64,000 nt of DNA from Streptomyces niveus (GCF_002009175.1 NZ_CP018047.1:5952001-6016000), one strand, 5' to 3'; counted from the first letter of the stretch, positions 8,921 through 17,169 are shown. Notes: a model not told the origin generated them from the sequence alone. Numbers and translations: made by a program.

Positions 8921-9544
8921 GCCAGGACAGACAGCACGATGGCCTCCCAGTCCATTAGCGGCTCTCCTCGTCAGAGGACCAAGCTGAGCCGGGGGCATCG
9001 GAAGACGACGCGACGTCCGGGCTGTGCCCTGGCAGAACCTATCGAGCCACTTGACTGGAGAACCCAATCCTTCAGGCTTGATCCGCCTGCCGCCCACGTA
9101 GACGTCTGTCCCGTGCCGGAAACGTAGTTGTAGACCGCCACTGTTCATACCGCGGTGCACGAGCTCATACCTGCATCCTTAGCCCAATCCGTCCCGGGAC
9201 TGCCGCGCAGTACAAGGTGGCATTTGCTGTCCACGAGTGTGAGGTGCAGGTCTGATTTTCTTGGTGCCAACAAATCGAAGCCCAACGACGCCATTTACTT
9301 GCACGCCTGGCTCGGCGCTGGGCAGCAGTTGTCGAGAGAATGGCCGCTGCGGGCGTACAGGGTGCCGCTCCTGAGCGTGGTGTGGCTGTCGAGGCGCACG
9401 ACCGCAGACTTGGTTGTGGACTGCACCTGCGACAGCCCGAGTGGATCAGCCCACTACTGGCCTCCGCTGCAAATAGTTTGGCGAATACCTCAGATTCGAG
9501 GTGCGCATGTGGCCGTGGGGCGGAATGAATCGGGTGGCGATTGC
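8921..9544. other. Island DNA without a convincing gene
   Basis: Open frames on both strands exist (for example 9155-9562 plus and 9165-9614 minus). None has a ribosome site, a recognisable domain or Streptomyces third-position GC bias. Probably degraded coding DNA left from island turnover. Confidence 0.5.
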
Positions 9545-9997
9545 TTATTCCTTGGGGTGTAATCTGTTCTGCACCACGATGGAATTCAATGGCAATCCCG
9601 GTGGAAGCGCCCACTCAACGACATGAAGACCGGCCAGTTCAATCAATTCCTCAGGGACGCCCAGAAGATAGAGGGGCGTGGCTCCGTGCCGTCTCAGCCA
9701 TACAATCCGCCTGCGCTGTTCCGAAGGTTCTAATTGCGCCCACACGTCTAAAGAGACACCGGGCGGTACTCTTGTTTTTTTTCGCATGACCAAGCGGCGA
9801 ACGAGCGGCAACTCGGCAGGATCGTGGGCGAGCATGACCAGGCACCAAGCAGCCGAGGGAGAAAGTGATGGGCCGTGTGCCCGGCTTAGGCGACGAGTAC
9901 GCCACTGCTTTACCGGAGCGAGTATCCATTTTAAGATCCTCGTCACGGCCGAGCCCCATGATGTGTCGGCCGACAGGAAAACGCTACCGTGTCGCAT
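9545..9997 (-). CDS. Hypothetical protein, translationally coupled to the SLATT-like gene
   Basis: 150 aa. Its ATG overlaps the TAA stop of the upstream gene by one base (TAATG), a classical coupling arrangement. The N-terminal half is basic (LKWILAPVKQWRTRRLSRAH). The C-terminal half looks like an ordinary globular sequence (EPSEQRRRIVWLRRHGATPL, YLLGVPEELIELAGLHVVEW). I do not recognise a family. Base composition is more AT-rich than the chromosome flank, suggesting transfer. Its partnership with a SLATT-like effector suggests a regulator, antidote or second component of a conflict system, but that is inference only. Confidence 0.55.
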   Translation of the reverse strand: MRHGSVFLSADTSWGSAVTRILKWILAPVKQWRTRRLSRAHGPSLSPSAAWCLVMLAHDPAELPLVRRLVMRKKTRVPPGVSLDVWAQLEPSEQRRRIVWLRRHGATPLYLLGVPEELIELAGLHVVEWALPPGLPLNSIVVQNRLHPKE

Positions 9998-10878
9998 TAA
10001 CTGGATCGCTCGTCACCGGAGCTGGATTGCTCAAGTTGCAGCTCTCGTTTCCTCTGTTCCTCTTTGAGCCGTTCCACGAACCGAGCGAATTTGCGTAGCC
10101 GTTCAGACTCAGGCAACGGATTTTGGGGGTCACTTCCCGCATAATCGTCGAGCATGAATTGCGAGGCATTGTAGTGCTTTTCAATATCATCAGCGGTCGA
10201 TTGTAGGTTGTACCCACGTTCACGAAACTTGAAGTATCCGGTCACCCCAGCGGAGATCCCTACCAGTGCGCTGAGGGCAGATGTTGCGATAGCCAGAAAA
10301 CTCCCACTCCCCTGGTTCATGGCTGTGAGAGTGGAAGTCACAATTGAACCGCTAATGATAACCATTTGGAAGAGGTTGTGGATTCTTCGATTTTTGTTCG
10401 CGCCCCGACGATACTGTTCGATTAGATCAAGTGAAGCCTCTCGGTAAATCCGTAGACCCGAAGGGGAGTCCAAGGGTAACTCGGCGGCAGCCGTCTGACG
10501 GTCCTGTAGTGCATTTCGCAGCTCTCCACTCTTGGTGACAATCTTCTTTCGGTTGATCCATAAAATTCTCGTTAACGCAACCCAGATAATAAGGACAATT
10601 ACGAGGCCGGCCCACCTGACCATTTCCGGTTCGGAATTCCACAGGCCGACGATCACTGTGTAGCCGAGGAGAAACGTAAGGGCAACCGCGCCGGTTAGAG
10701 AAAGTAGATAAATGCGCTGGAACGTTCTGGATGCTTTTAGGTCATCGTCAATCTGGTCAAAGGCCTTGACGCGCTCCCGATATGCTTCCTGAAGGGCCCG
10801 CTCTTGCTCCTCGGAAATTGAAATCCCGCCGTTACCGAAAACCCCGCCACTCCCGGCACCGCCTGTCCCTTGCGACAT
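9997..10878 (-). CDS. SLATT/DUF4231-like two-helix membrane protein
   Basis: 293 aa from ATG 10878, which has GGGGGA just upstream; an in-frame ATG lies at 10941. Order: Gly-rich N-terminus, helix (EEQERALQEAYRERVKAFDQ), a first membrane hairpin (IYLLSLTGAVALTFLLGYTV, then VRWAGLVIVLIIWVALTRIL). The DUF4231-type core follows: YRRGANKNRRIHNLFQMVII, a second TM pair, GYFKFRERGYNLQSTADDIE, and a charged C-terminal coiled segment. SLATT proteins are predicted pore-forming effectors that accompany SMODS/SLOG nucleotide-signalling systems in phage defence. No cyclase or SLOG gene is next to it here, so the sensor, if any, is unknown. Visibly lower GC than its surroundings. Confidence 0.7.
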   Translation of the reverse strand: MSQGTGGAGSGGVFGNGGISISEEQERALQEAYRERVKAFDQIDDDLKASRTFQRIYLLSLTGAVALTFLLGYTVIVGLWNSEPEMVRWAGLVIVLIIWVALTRILWINRKKIVTKSGELRNALQDRQTAAAELPLDSPSGLRIYREASLDLIEQYRRGANKNRRIHNLFQMVIISGSIVTSTLTAMNQGSGSFLAIATSALSALVGISAGVTGYFKFRERGYNLQSTADDIEKHYNASQFMLDDYAGSDPQNPLPESERLRKFARFVERLKEEQRKRELQLEQSSSGDERSS

Positions 10879-11387
10879 GATCCCCCATTTTTCCGCCAAG
10901 GATGAACGTGGAGAGTACGGGAAGGCGTTATGGGGGCGCAATGCGGCATTGGTGGCGGTGGGAATTTTTTTGTTCAGTGATGTGATTGATGCAGTTGTGA
11001 CTTAGGGATAAATCGAATCCAGTCACCGGAAAATCGAATTGCGCCAATCGCAAGAGGAGGAAGAGGTTCACGCCCAATCCGCTCTCTTCACACATCCCGA
11101 GACGCCAGACGAGCATCTGCAACTCACCCAGTCAGTCCGCAGATCATGACAGTGGCCATCCGTGACCAGGATGCTGCGCCAGGTCAGGGGCATCAGTCAT
11201 TACCCAACATGCGCTGGTCGAACAGCGAACGCTGCGCGCTACACGACCCGGCCAGCACATACTCCTTGCCGTGGGGGCAGGTCCTGGCGCGCTGCTTCTG
11301 TTCCTCCCCTGTAGGCGCGGGACGAGGGGCCGATCAGTGCCAGGACTGACCGTTCGCATAGAGGGCGGGCCGCCGAGCCGGCCGTGG
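10879..11387. other. Intergenic DNA between the two SLATT-like loci
   Basis: About 500 bp, AT-richer near 10,950-11,050. Short open frames on both strands lack ribosome sites and recognisable domains. It presumably contains the promoter of the minus-strand gene ending at 9997, but no clear -10/-35 pair stands out. Confidence 0.5.
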
Positions 11388-11873
11388 TCACGCAGCCGAC
11401 GGCTGGCTGGCCGGGGCGGTCTGATCGGAGGGCTGGTCCAGCTGCTGCTGGCGTCGACGCTGCTCGTTGCGGTGGTCTTCGACGCATTGGGTGAACAGCT
11501 TCAGTGCCTCAGCTTCCCTGTCATCGTCGAACTCGCGGTAGGGGTAGATGCCGAGTCTGACGGCATTGGCCTCCTCCTCGATGGCGTCGGCGGTCTGCTG
11601 AAGGAAGTAGCTGCGCTCGCGGAACTTGTAATAGCCGGTGAACATCGCGGCCAACGTGATGGCCAAACTGATGACGGTCAGGGTGATGCTCTGTCAGGTC
11701 AGCTCCTTGCCCGTGTCCAGGGCTGCGATCGTGGTCATGGAGGCTGAGCCGATCATGATTAGGGTCTGCAGGCTGTTATGGATCCGCCGGTATCTGAGGC
11801 TGTCGGCCTGGGACTGCTCGATCGCGGTGGTGACTTCCTCGCGGGCGGGGCGCCTGTCTCCACTGGATAGCGT
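11388..11873 (-). pseudogene. Second SLATT/DUF4231-like gene, broken by an in-frame TGA and lacking its N-terminus
   Basis: The minus strand reads REEVTTAIEQSQADSLRYRR, IHNSLQTLIMIGSASMTTIA, then TGA (11694-11696), then QSITLTVISLAITLAAMFTG and YYKFRERSYFLQQTADAIEE to a Gln-rich tail. It aligns along its length with the intact copy (RRIHN, GYxKFRERxYxLQxTADxIE). A TAG at 11874-11876 closes the frame upstream, so the first membrane hairpin is missing. GC content is higher than in the intact copy, so it is a paralogue of separate origin rather than a recent duplicate. Confidence 0.7.
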
Positions 11874-12118
11874 CTAGCACCGAACCCGAGTAGCAGATCA
11901 GGCCGCTGCTTCGGCTAGTACGCCATCCACTGCGGGAACTACGCCCCTGCCAGCTTTCGGGCTGGAGGAAGGGTTCTCTCGTCACGCGCGGCGTCCCGCG
12001 GTCTGCTTTCGAACCGCGCGGAGAGAGCCGTACGGATCTCAACGGCCGCCCGTTCCGCGTGCTGCCAGGAGCCCCCTGCAGCGCGAGATCGAGGAGCTGG
12101 CCGTCGGTGACGGACGCG

Positions 12119-12649
12119 TCAGCCCGTGACTGCCGTCACCGCGTCCAGCGCCGCAGCCCACGGATACGGCTTCTTCTCGCCAGGCTGGTTCGGCTCGAAC
12201 CCTCCGGGGCCGTACAACACCCGTACCCCGGCGCCGCGGAGCGTCTCCAACGACCGGTGGAACGCCGGATGCTGCACGTACGCCGCGTTGACACAGGGCA
12301 TCGTCACCAGCGGAATGCCCTTCCCGATACCCTCGGCGACCACCCCGACGACGAAACTCGAAGTGATCCCCAGGGCCCACGAGTTGATCGTGTTGAACGT
12401 GGCCGGCGCGACGAGGATCGCATCCGCTTTCGGCCAGACGTCCGGCTGGCCCGGCAGCTTGTACTCGGATCGCACCGGGCCGCCCGTCCGCTCCTCCAGT
12501 GCGGGCAACTGATCACCGAGCCAACGGGCGGCCGTCGGTGTCAACCCGAGACGCACATCCCAACCGCGCTCCTGCGCGCTATTCACCACGTGTGCGATGT
12601 CGAACACCGGAGGTGCCGCGCTGCCGAACAGGTACAAGGTCCTCGTCAT
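12119..12649 (-). CDS. Flavoprotein (PPC decarboxylase-like fold)
   Basis: 176 aa, typical length. It has the nucleotide-fold start LYLFGSAAPPVFDIAHVV, the flavoprotein signature region AILVAPATFNTINSWALGIT, and MPCVNAAYVQHPAFHRSLET near the substrate flap. The family binds FMN and includes phosphopantothenoylcysteine decarboxylase and peptide Cys decarboxylases; the substrate here is unknown. It is divergent from the XRE/TPR regulator at 12746. Such flavoprotein-XRE pairs recur in Streptomyces accessory regions. Confidence 0.8.
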   Translation of the reverse strand: MTRTLYLFGSAAPPVFDIAHVVNSAQERGWDVRLGLTPTAARWLGDQLPALEERTGGPVRSEYKLPGQPDVWPKADAILVAPATFNTINSWALGITSSFVVGVVAEGIGKGIPLVTMPCVNAAYVQHPAFHRSLETLRGAGVRVLYGPGGFEPNQPGEKKPYPWAAALDAVTAVTG

Positions 12650-12710
12650 GCCGTCCAGTCGACCACATGCGAAAGCCGGGAACAGGTCGGCTCAGGGGTC
12701 GGCGCGAGTA

Positions 12711-12737
12711 CCGTTCCAAATGACGAGTCAGGAACGG
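12711..12737. promoter_or_regulatory. Inverted repeat in the flavoprotein/XRE divergent region
   Basis: CCGTTCC (12711-12717) and GGAACGG (12731-12737) form perfect 7-bp arms with a 13-bp spacer. They sit immediately before the XRE start and between two divergent genes. A plausible autoregulatory operator for the XRE protein. Confidence 0.45.
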
Positions 12738-12745
12738 AGACCCGT

Positions 12746-13924
12746 ATGCCCAAGGACGAGCACACAGGCACCCGCATCGCCGACCAGAGGAAACTCGCCG
12801 GGCTGACACAACGCGGCCTCGCCGGGCGCATTCCCTACTCATACAGCCTGCTCCATCAGGTCGAAGCGGGACACAAGAACGCGAGCCCAGACCTCGTGTC
12901 GTCCGTCGCCAGGGCACTTCGTATCGACGTCACCGCCCTGACAGGACAGCCCTACGTGACGGAACTCCAGCAGGACCGGCTCGCCGAACTCATCCGCCCC
13001 ATCCGCGAATCCCTCGATCTCTACGACCTCGGCGCCGATCCCGACCTCCGCCCCCGCAGTGTTCCGGAGTTGATCACTGCGGCGGACGACCTCTGCCGCC
13101 AGGTCCGTGCCACCCAGCTCAACAAGGCGGCCACCGCACTGCCTGCGGTTATCGCGGAGCTCACGACCGTCGCGCACCGAAACCCCACGAGGGAACTGTG
13201 GCGTTCCCTCGCGTCGACCTACCGCACCGCCCACGACATCACGGTCAAGCTCGGATACTTCGACCTGTCGAGCATCGCCCTCGCCCGAATGGACTGGGCA
13301 GCGCAGCGCGCCTCCGATCCCCTCCTCGCCGCGGTGCGCCAGTACATGAGGGCCTTGGTCTACTTCCGCGAGGGCGAACACACCATCGGACTCCGGCTTA
13401 TTGCCGCCGGCCAGAGTCTCATCGGCGACGCTGACGAGACCGTGGAGTCTCTTGCCGTTTCCGGGCAGCTTCATCTCGGAGCCACCGTGATCGCCGCACG
13501 GGCCCAGGACAAGACAACAGTCATGACGCACTTGGCGGAAGCGCGGCGCCTGGCCGGCCACACGGGCGAGGCGGGTCACGTTCACTGGCTCAGCTTCGGC
13601 CCGACGAATGTGCAACTGCACGAAGTGTCGGCTGATGTAGAACTGCGCCACTATGGCAAAGCGGTCACCGACGCGGCGGCGGTGACGATGCCGAACTCGT
13701 GGCCCCTGTCCCGCCGGGCTCACTTCTACGTCGACAGGGCACGCGCGGAGATGGAGATCGGGCGTACCGAGTCCGCGCTGGAAGACCTGGTGACGGCGCG
13801 GAAGATGGCCCCGCAGCAGACCCGCTATCACCCTGGGGCGCGCGAGACCATCAAGGGTCTGGTGCACAAGCGCCGTACAACCCCGGACACGTTGGACAGC
13901 ATGGCCGCGTGGATCGGTCTCTGA
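12746..13924 (+). CDS. XRE-family regulator with TPR-like C-terminal domain
   Basis: 392 aa. ATG 12746 has GGAGA five bases upstream. HTH at residues about 8-65 (RIADQRKLAGLTQRGLAGRI; SYSLLHQVEAGHKNASPDLV). The rest is helical repeat (ELWRSLASTYRTAHDITVKL, ALVYFREGEHTIGLRLIAAG, EMEIGRTESALEDLVTARKM), the architecture of Streptomyces XRE regulators that sense a small ligand or peptide through TPR-like repeats. It is the only full regulator in the island and lies just upstream of the nucleotide operon. It probably controls the divergent flavoprotein gene and perhaps the operon through the boxes at 13929-13999. Confidence 0.82.
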   Translation: MPKDEHTGTRIADQRKLAGLTQRGLAGRIPYSYSLLHQVEAGHKNASPDLVSSVARALRIDVTALTGQPYVTELQQDRLAELIRPIRESLDLYDLGADPDLRPRSVPELITAADDLCRQVRATQLNKAATALPAVIAELTTVAHRNPTRELWRSLASTYRTAHDITVKLGYFDLSSIALARMDWAAQRASDPLLAAVRQYMRALVYFREGEHTIGLRLIAAGQSLIGDADETVESLAVSGQLHLGATVIAARAQDKTTVMTHLAEARRLAGHTGEAGHVHWLSFGPTNVQLHEVSADVELRHYGKAVTDAAAVTMPNSWPLSRRAHFYVDRARAEMEIGRTESALEDLVTARKMAPQQTRYHPGARETIKGLVHKRRTTPDTLDSMAAWIGL

Positions 13925-13928
13925 CGAG

Positions 13929-13999
13929 TGTCACGCCCGCCCCGGCGGGTGTCACTGAAGAGTGACAGTTAGCCCCTTCCCCGCGCCACGCTGGTGACA
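13929..13999. promoter_or_regulatory. Cluster of TGTCAC/GTGACA boxes
   Basis: TGTCAC occurs at 13929-13934 and within the perfect dyad TGTCACT-GAAG-AGTGACA (13950-13967). A further GTGACA lies at 13994-13999. Four half-sites in 70 bp between the XRE gene and the operon suggest an operator or a dyad terminator. The absence of a T-tract and the repetition of the half-site favour an operator. Confidence 0.45.
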
Positions 14000-14029
14000 C
14001 CTCATCACTGACGAGCCGGGGAGCACGCC

Positions 14030-14387
14030 TTGGACGAGACCACTTTTCCGGCGACGCAGAGTACGTTCCCGCTCGACATCTCCACGATGACCAACACGGC
14101 AGCCGCCCTGCTCGACGATGTCGCCGAGCCTCCCGTCGGCGAAGCACTGGTCCTGCTCACTCTCCAACTTCACGGGCACCTCAACCTGCTTAGTCCCGGA
14201 GCTGGAACAGCGATGCGATGTAGCTACGCCACGAGATGTTGCCTGCGCTCAAGCAGGAATCGGCGAAGCGCAACGTCGTCTCGCGGCCGACCCCAACTCG
14301 CTCGGCCCCATACGCCACGCCATACTCCTCGCCCGCTCCGTCAAGACTCTGTGCCGCCACTTTCAGCGCCTGTCGATACCCGGATGA
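14030..14387 (+). pseudogene. DUF6415-like small gene with a +1 frameshift
   Basis: A TTG start at 14030 gives MDETTFPATQSTFPLDIST and LLTLQLHGHLNLL. At about 14193 the conserved sequence continues in the next frame as LVPELEQRCDVATPRDVACA, QAGIGEAQRRLAADPN, ILLARSVKTLCRHFQRL to a stop at 14387. Removing one T from CTGCTTAGTCCC restores a single ORF of about 118 codons. The product resembles the DUF6415 family that often accompanies Streptomyces natural-product genes; that assignment is from memory. Either a true pseudogene or a base-call error. Confidence 0.55.
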
Positions 14388-14587
14388 AAACCATGACTTT
14401 CTGGATCAGTGCCGGGGTCTTCAAGGTGCCGGGCTGAGGCAGTAAAGACCAACGGCACAACGCGTTTGCCCCGCAAGGCCAGCAGCGGAGCTGAGCGGCC
14501 GCTGTGACAAGCGAAAGCGGCTCAGAAGAACGCGAAGTCCAGCGTCCCGATCAGGGCTCGACCTTCCACGACCTCAGAGGAATTTCT

Positions 14588-15082
14588 ATGCATCCGACGC
14601 CTCTGGCACATCGCACTCCCGCTCTCCTCTCCCGGCGTTTACCGGACCGCCTCGACACGATCCGGGCGGGTGGCGAGACGGCGACTTGGAGGCGGCCGAT
14701 GAGAAATGCGCACGCTGAGATGTCGTTCGATGCCGATCCGAGGCGTGTGGAGACTGCGCGTAGGGTGACGGCGGCTGTGCTCGGAAGGGCCGGCATCAGG
14801 GACCGGGATGTGGTCGCAACGGTGCAGTTGCTGGTCAGCGAGATCGTGACCAACGCGATCGTCCACGGCAACGCCAACTCCGTCTCCTTTCGGGTCGCTT
14901 GTGACACCGCCGGTGAGGTGCTGATCGAGGTGGATGATCATTCCTCCGGCGCTCCGGAAGTGCGGGAGGCAGGTCCGGACGACGAGGGCGGACGCGGCAT
15001 GCAACTCGTCACCTTCCTCGCCCGCGACTGGGGCCGCAAAGGCACCTGCACCTGGTGCACGTTCGCCGTCGGGAGCGGCTGA
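14588..15082 (+). CDS. HATPase-domain protein (RsbW/anti-sigma-factor kinase-like)
   Basis: 164 aa from ATG 14588, with AGAGGA six bases upstream; GTG 14504 is an alternative. The N-box (LLVSEIVTNAIVHGNAN) and G1 box (VDDHSSGAPEV, then DDEGGRGMQLV) of the GHKL fold are present. A His-kinase dimerisation domain is absent. Single-domain ATPases of this type bind or phosphorylate anti-sigma antagonists, and are very numerous in Streptomyces. Its TGA overlaps the ATG of the next gene (TGATG). It is the first gene of the run of overlapping genes extending to the P-loop pseudogene. Confidence 0.8.
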   Translation: MHPTPLAHRTPALLSRRLPDRLDTIRAGGETATWRRPMRNAHAEMSFDADPRRVETARRVTAAVLGRAGIRDRDVVATVQLLVSEIVTNAIVHGNANSVSFRVACDTAGEVLIEVDDHSSGAPEVREAGPDDEGGRGMQLVTFLARDWGRKGTCTWCTFAVGSG

Positions 15083-15491
15083 TGCACTCTCCCTCCACGG
15101 TCCTCGCCGAGACCCGCCTCCCCTTACCGCCTACGACCTGGCTGCCGCCCTTCGACTCCGAGGGCCTCGCCGCATCGCCTGCCTGCTGAGTGACGTGAAG
15201 CCGTTGGAAGCGATCGTGGACGACGTAGGTGACGTACTGGCTGAACAGGATCCCCGCGAAAGCGAGTTCGGGGAAATCGCCGAGAGCCTGAGTGCCCATC
15301 TCGTACGGCTCGCCAACATCGCCATCGCCGCTGGAGACAAGGACCCCCAGGTGTACCGCCTCCTCCAGCGGGCGCACACGCTGCACGCCGAGACCCTGCC
15401 GGACGGCTCCCGCCAGGGCCTCGGGCACCTGCGGTGACTGGCCCAGGTCGTCAACGACCTGTTGGAACGGCTTGCAGAGACGAAGACGTAA
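15082..15491 (+). pseudogene. Conserved hypothetical gene with N-terminal frameshift and in-frame TGA
   Basis: ATG 15082 overlaps the previous stop, but its own frame closes after 35 codons. The protein-like sequence runs in the neighbouring frame: LTAYDLAAALRLRGPRRIAC, VKPLEAIVDDVGDVLAEQD, YRLLQRAHTLHAETLPDG, LGHLR. It meets TGA at 15435-15437 and then continues LAQVVNDLLERLAETKT to TAA at 15491. The two lesions (a shift near 15110-15125 and CGG-TGA-CTG for a likely CGG-CGA-CTG) indicate decay. An internal start giving a shorter protein cannot be excluded. Family not recognised. Confidence 0.5.
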
Positions 15492-15501
15492 AGGAAATCG
15501 C

Positions 15502-15849
15502 ATGACAACCATCGCTGCCGACCCTGCTCGACGACAGCCGGCTGCTGTTCCTCCTGAACACCTGCGAGACCACTGCACGGCTGGACACTGCGCGCTTCAT
15601 CCATGCCAGGTCTGCGGCACCTCCACCCACGGCCGACCTGATGAACGACACCTGTTCGTTAGGCGCTCCACCGACGGACGCCCCATTACCGAGGGGGAGC
15701 AGACCGCCACACGATGGGTGTGCGAGCCGTGCGCGGTCGAATCCTTCGGCGCCTGCCCGTACCTGGTGCTGGTCCACGGCCTGTACACCTACCTCAGCGT
15801 CATAGCCCTCCTCCTCGCCCTCATTACTGCCACCGCGATCGGGGGATGA
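15502..15849 (+). CDS. Small Cys-rich protein with C-terminal membrane helix, function unknown
   Basis: 115 aa, ATG 15502 with AAAGGAA upstream. Two CxxC pairs (CQVCG; CEPC) plus other Cys/His (HCTAGHCALHPC) look like a zinc-ribbon. The last ~25 residues (YLSVIALLLALITATAIGG) are a likely transmembrane helix, so the zinc domain should face the cytoplasm or be anchored at the membrane. It ends in an ATGA overlap with the next small gene. I do not recognise a family. Confidence 0.6.
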   Translation: MTTIAADPARRQPAAVPPEHLRDHCTAGHCALHPCQVCGTSTHGRPDERHLFVRRSTDGRPITEGEQTATRWVCEPCAVESFGACPYLVLVHGLYTYLSVIALLLALITATAIGG

Positions 15850-16133
15850 ACCGATGCCCCGGCACCGACGCCCATGGGCACGTCCACTCAACGAACTCCT
15901 CAGCAACTACGAACGCGCCATCCGCCGCATCCTCAACCCACCGGCCCCAACGTTTCGCGACAACTCAGCGCGAACTCTTCCGCCAGGTCGAAGCCATACG
16001 CGAGGACATGAACCGCGCCCGCCGAGGAATCACGGACCATCGCGAACGGCACCGAGGTGCGACCTGCCTCGCACGCCTGGCCACCGGCCGTCGGCAAGAC
16101 GAAACCCGGCCCGACTTACCACCGAGCAACTGA
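15846..16133 (+). CDS. Small hypothetical protein in the nucleotide operon
   Basis: 95 aa. ATG 15846 overlaps the previous TGA (ATGA). The N-terminal third is Ser/Thr/His-rich and unremarkable; the middle (QRELFRQVEAIREDMNRARR) is a good amphipathic helix. A neighbouring frame starting at 15854 gives a more natural N-terminus (LNELLSNYERAIRRIL), so a frameshift near 15,960 is possible. Stop TGA lies directly before the ribosome site of the thymidylate-synthase-like gene. Function unknown. Confidence 0.45.
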   Translation: MNRCPGTDAHGHVHSTNSSATTNAPSAASSTHRPQRFATTQRELFRQVEAIREDMNRARRGITDHRERHRGATCLARLATGRRQDETRPDLPPSN

Positions 16134-16143
16134 AGGAGGAGCT

Positions 16144-17169
16144 GTGTTAACTCCCTTTGCCTATTCGAACTTCGAGCATGCGTATGTAGATGTGCTCGAT
16201 CTGCTCATGGATCGGTTCGAGTACCAGAACGCGCCGCGTGGAAACGCCGCGCGCGAGCGCATCGGTCTCAGTTTTCAGATCGCCGATCCGCGTGCGCGTC
16301 TTCCGTATCTGGCCGAGCGGAAGGTCAATCCGGTCTGGCACTTCGCCGAGGCGCTCTGGTATCTCGCCGGCCGCAACGATGTGGAGATGCTGGCGTACTA
16401 CGCGCCGCATGTCCGGCAGTTCTCGCGTGACGGCCGGACGATGGGTGGCTCCGCGTACGGCTCGCGCATGTTCAACCCGGCCACGGTTGGCGACACGTCA
16501 CCGTTCGACCGGGTCCTGGAGCTGCTGCGTACGGAGCAGGACAGCAAGCGGGGCCTGCTGCCGATTTTCACGGCCGATGAGCTGGCCGTGGTCGACAACC
16601 CCGACATGTCCTGCGTGGTCGCGCTGCATCTTCTCGTCCGCGAGGGCCGACTCCACATGGTCTGCTACATGCGGGCCAACGACTGCGACCGTGGGCTGCT
16701 GTCCGACACGTTCTCCTTCACGATGATCCAGGAGTTCGCCGCCGTACAGCTCGGTCTCGAACTGGGCACCTACACCCATCACATCGGCTCGGCGCACGTC
16801 GGCGAGCGTGACGTCCCGCGCATCAGGCGAGTCCTGGCCGAGGCCGAACTGGCCACGTCACAGCGGCGGTTTCCGTTCCAGAGGATGCCTGCCGACACGT
16901 CCTTCTCAACCGTCTCCGACCTGCTCGTACACGAGGAGAGACTGCGCTCCGGGCGGGGTCGGTTACGGCCGCAGGAGATCGCGGCGCTCGGCTTCGACCC
17001 GTACTGGCAGCAGGTGCTGCTGCTCTTCGAGGTGCACCGGCAGATCCGCCACTGCCCGGCTGACCCGGTCGAGGAGAGCGTGCTGGAAGCCCTCGACCCC
17101 GGGCTTCGCTGGCTGGTGGGTCACCGCTGGCCCACGCGTATGCCGCCCGGGAAGGAAGTCGGGTCATGA
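16144..17169 (+). CDS. Thymidylate-synthase-superfamily protein, predicted cytosine-nucleotide C5 (hydroxy)methylase
   Basis: 341 aa from GTG 16144, with AAGGAGGA at 16133-16140; codon 2 is TTA (bldA-type). The ThyA fold is clear: Glu69 in HFAEALWYLAG, Lys135-Arg136 in DSKRGLLPIF (phosphate site), catalytic Cys157 in PDMSCVVALHLL, Arg177 and Asp180 in YMRANDCD, and a His in IGSAHVGERD. Two changes stand out. The His after the catalytic Cys is Val158, and the Asn that reads uracil (GLPFN in E. coli ThyA, Asn177) is Asp188 in GLLSD. Asn-to-Asp at this position is characteristic of dCMP/CMP hydroxymethylases, so cytosine nucleotide is the predicted substrate. It is followed by an NDP-kinase-like gene through an ATGA overlap. 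Confidence 0.8.
   Translation: MLTPFAYSNFEHAYVDVLDLLMDRFEYQNAPRGNAARERIGLSFQIADPRARLPYLAERKVNPVWHFAEALWYLAGRNDVEMLAYYAPHVRQFSRDGRTMGGSAYGSRMFNPATVGDTSPFDRVLELLRTEQDSKRGLLPIFTADELAVVDNPDMSCVVALHLLVREGRLHMVCYMRANDCDRGLLSDTFSFTMIQEFAAVQLGLELGTYTHHIGSAHVGERDVPRIRRVLAEAELATSQRRFPFQRMPADTSFSTVSDLLVHEERLRSGRGRLRPQEIAALGFDPYWQQVLLLFEVHRQIRHCPADPVEESVLEALDPGLRWLVGHRWPTRMPPGKEVGS

Noticed and set aside
8654..9160. 168-codon minus-strand frame at the left island edge
   Set aside because: Its only similarity is to the matching frame at the right edge, which is explained by the boundary repeat; no domain or ribosome site.
16057..16143. Upstream extension of the TS-like frame
   Set aside because: The GTG at 16144 has a strong AAGGAGGA; the extension overlaps the preceding small gene and reads as non-conserved Pro/Arg sequence.
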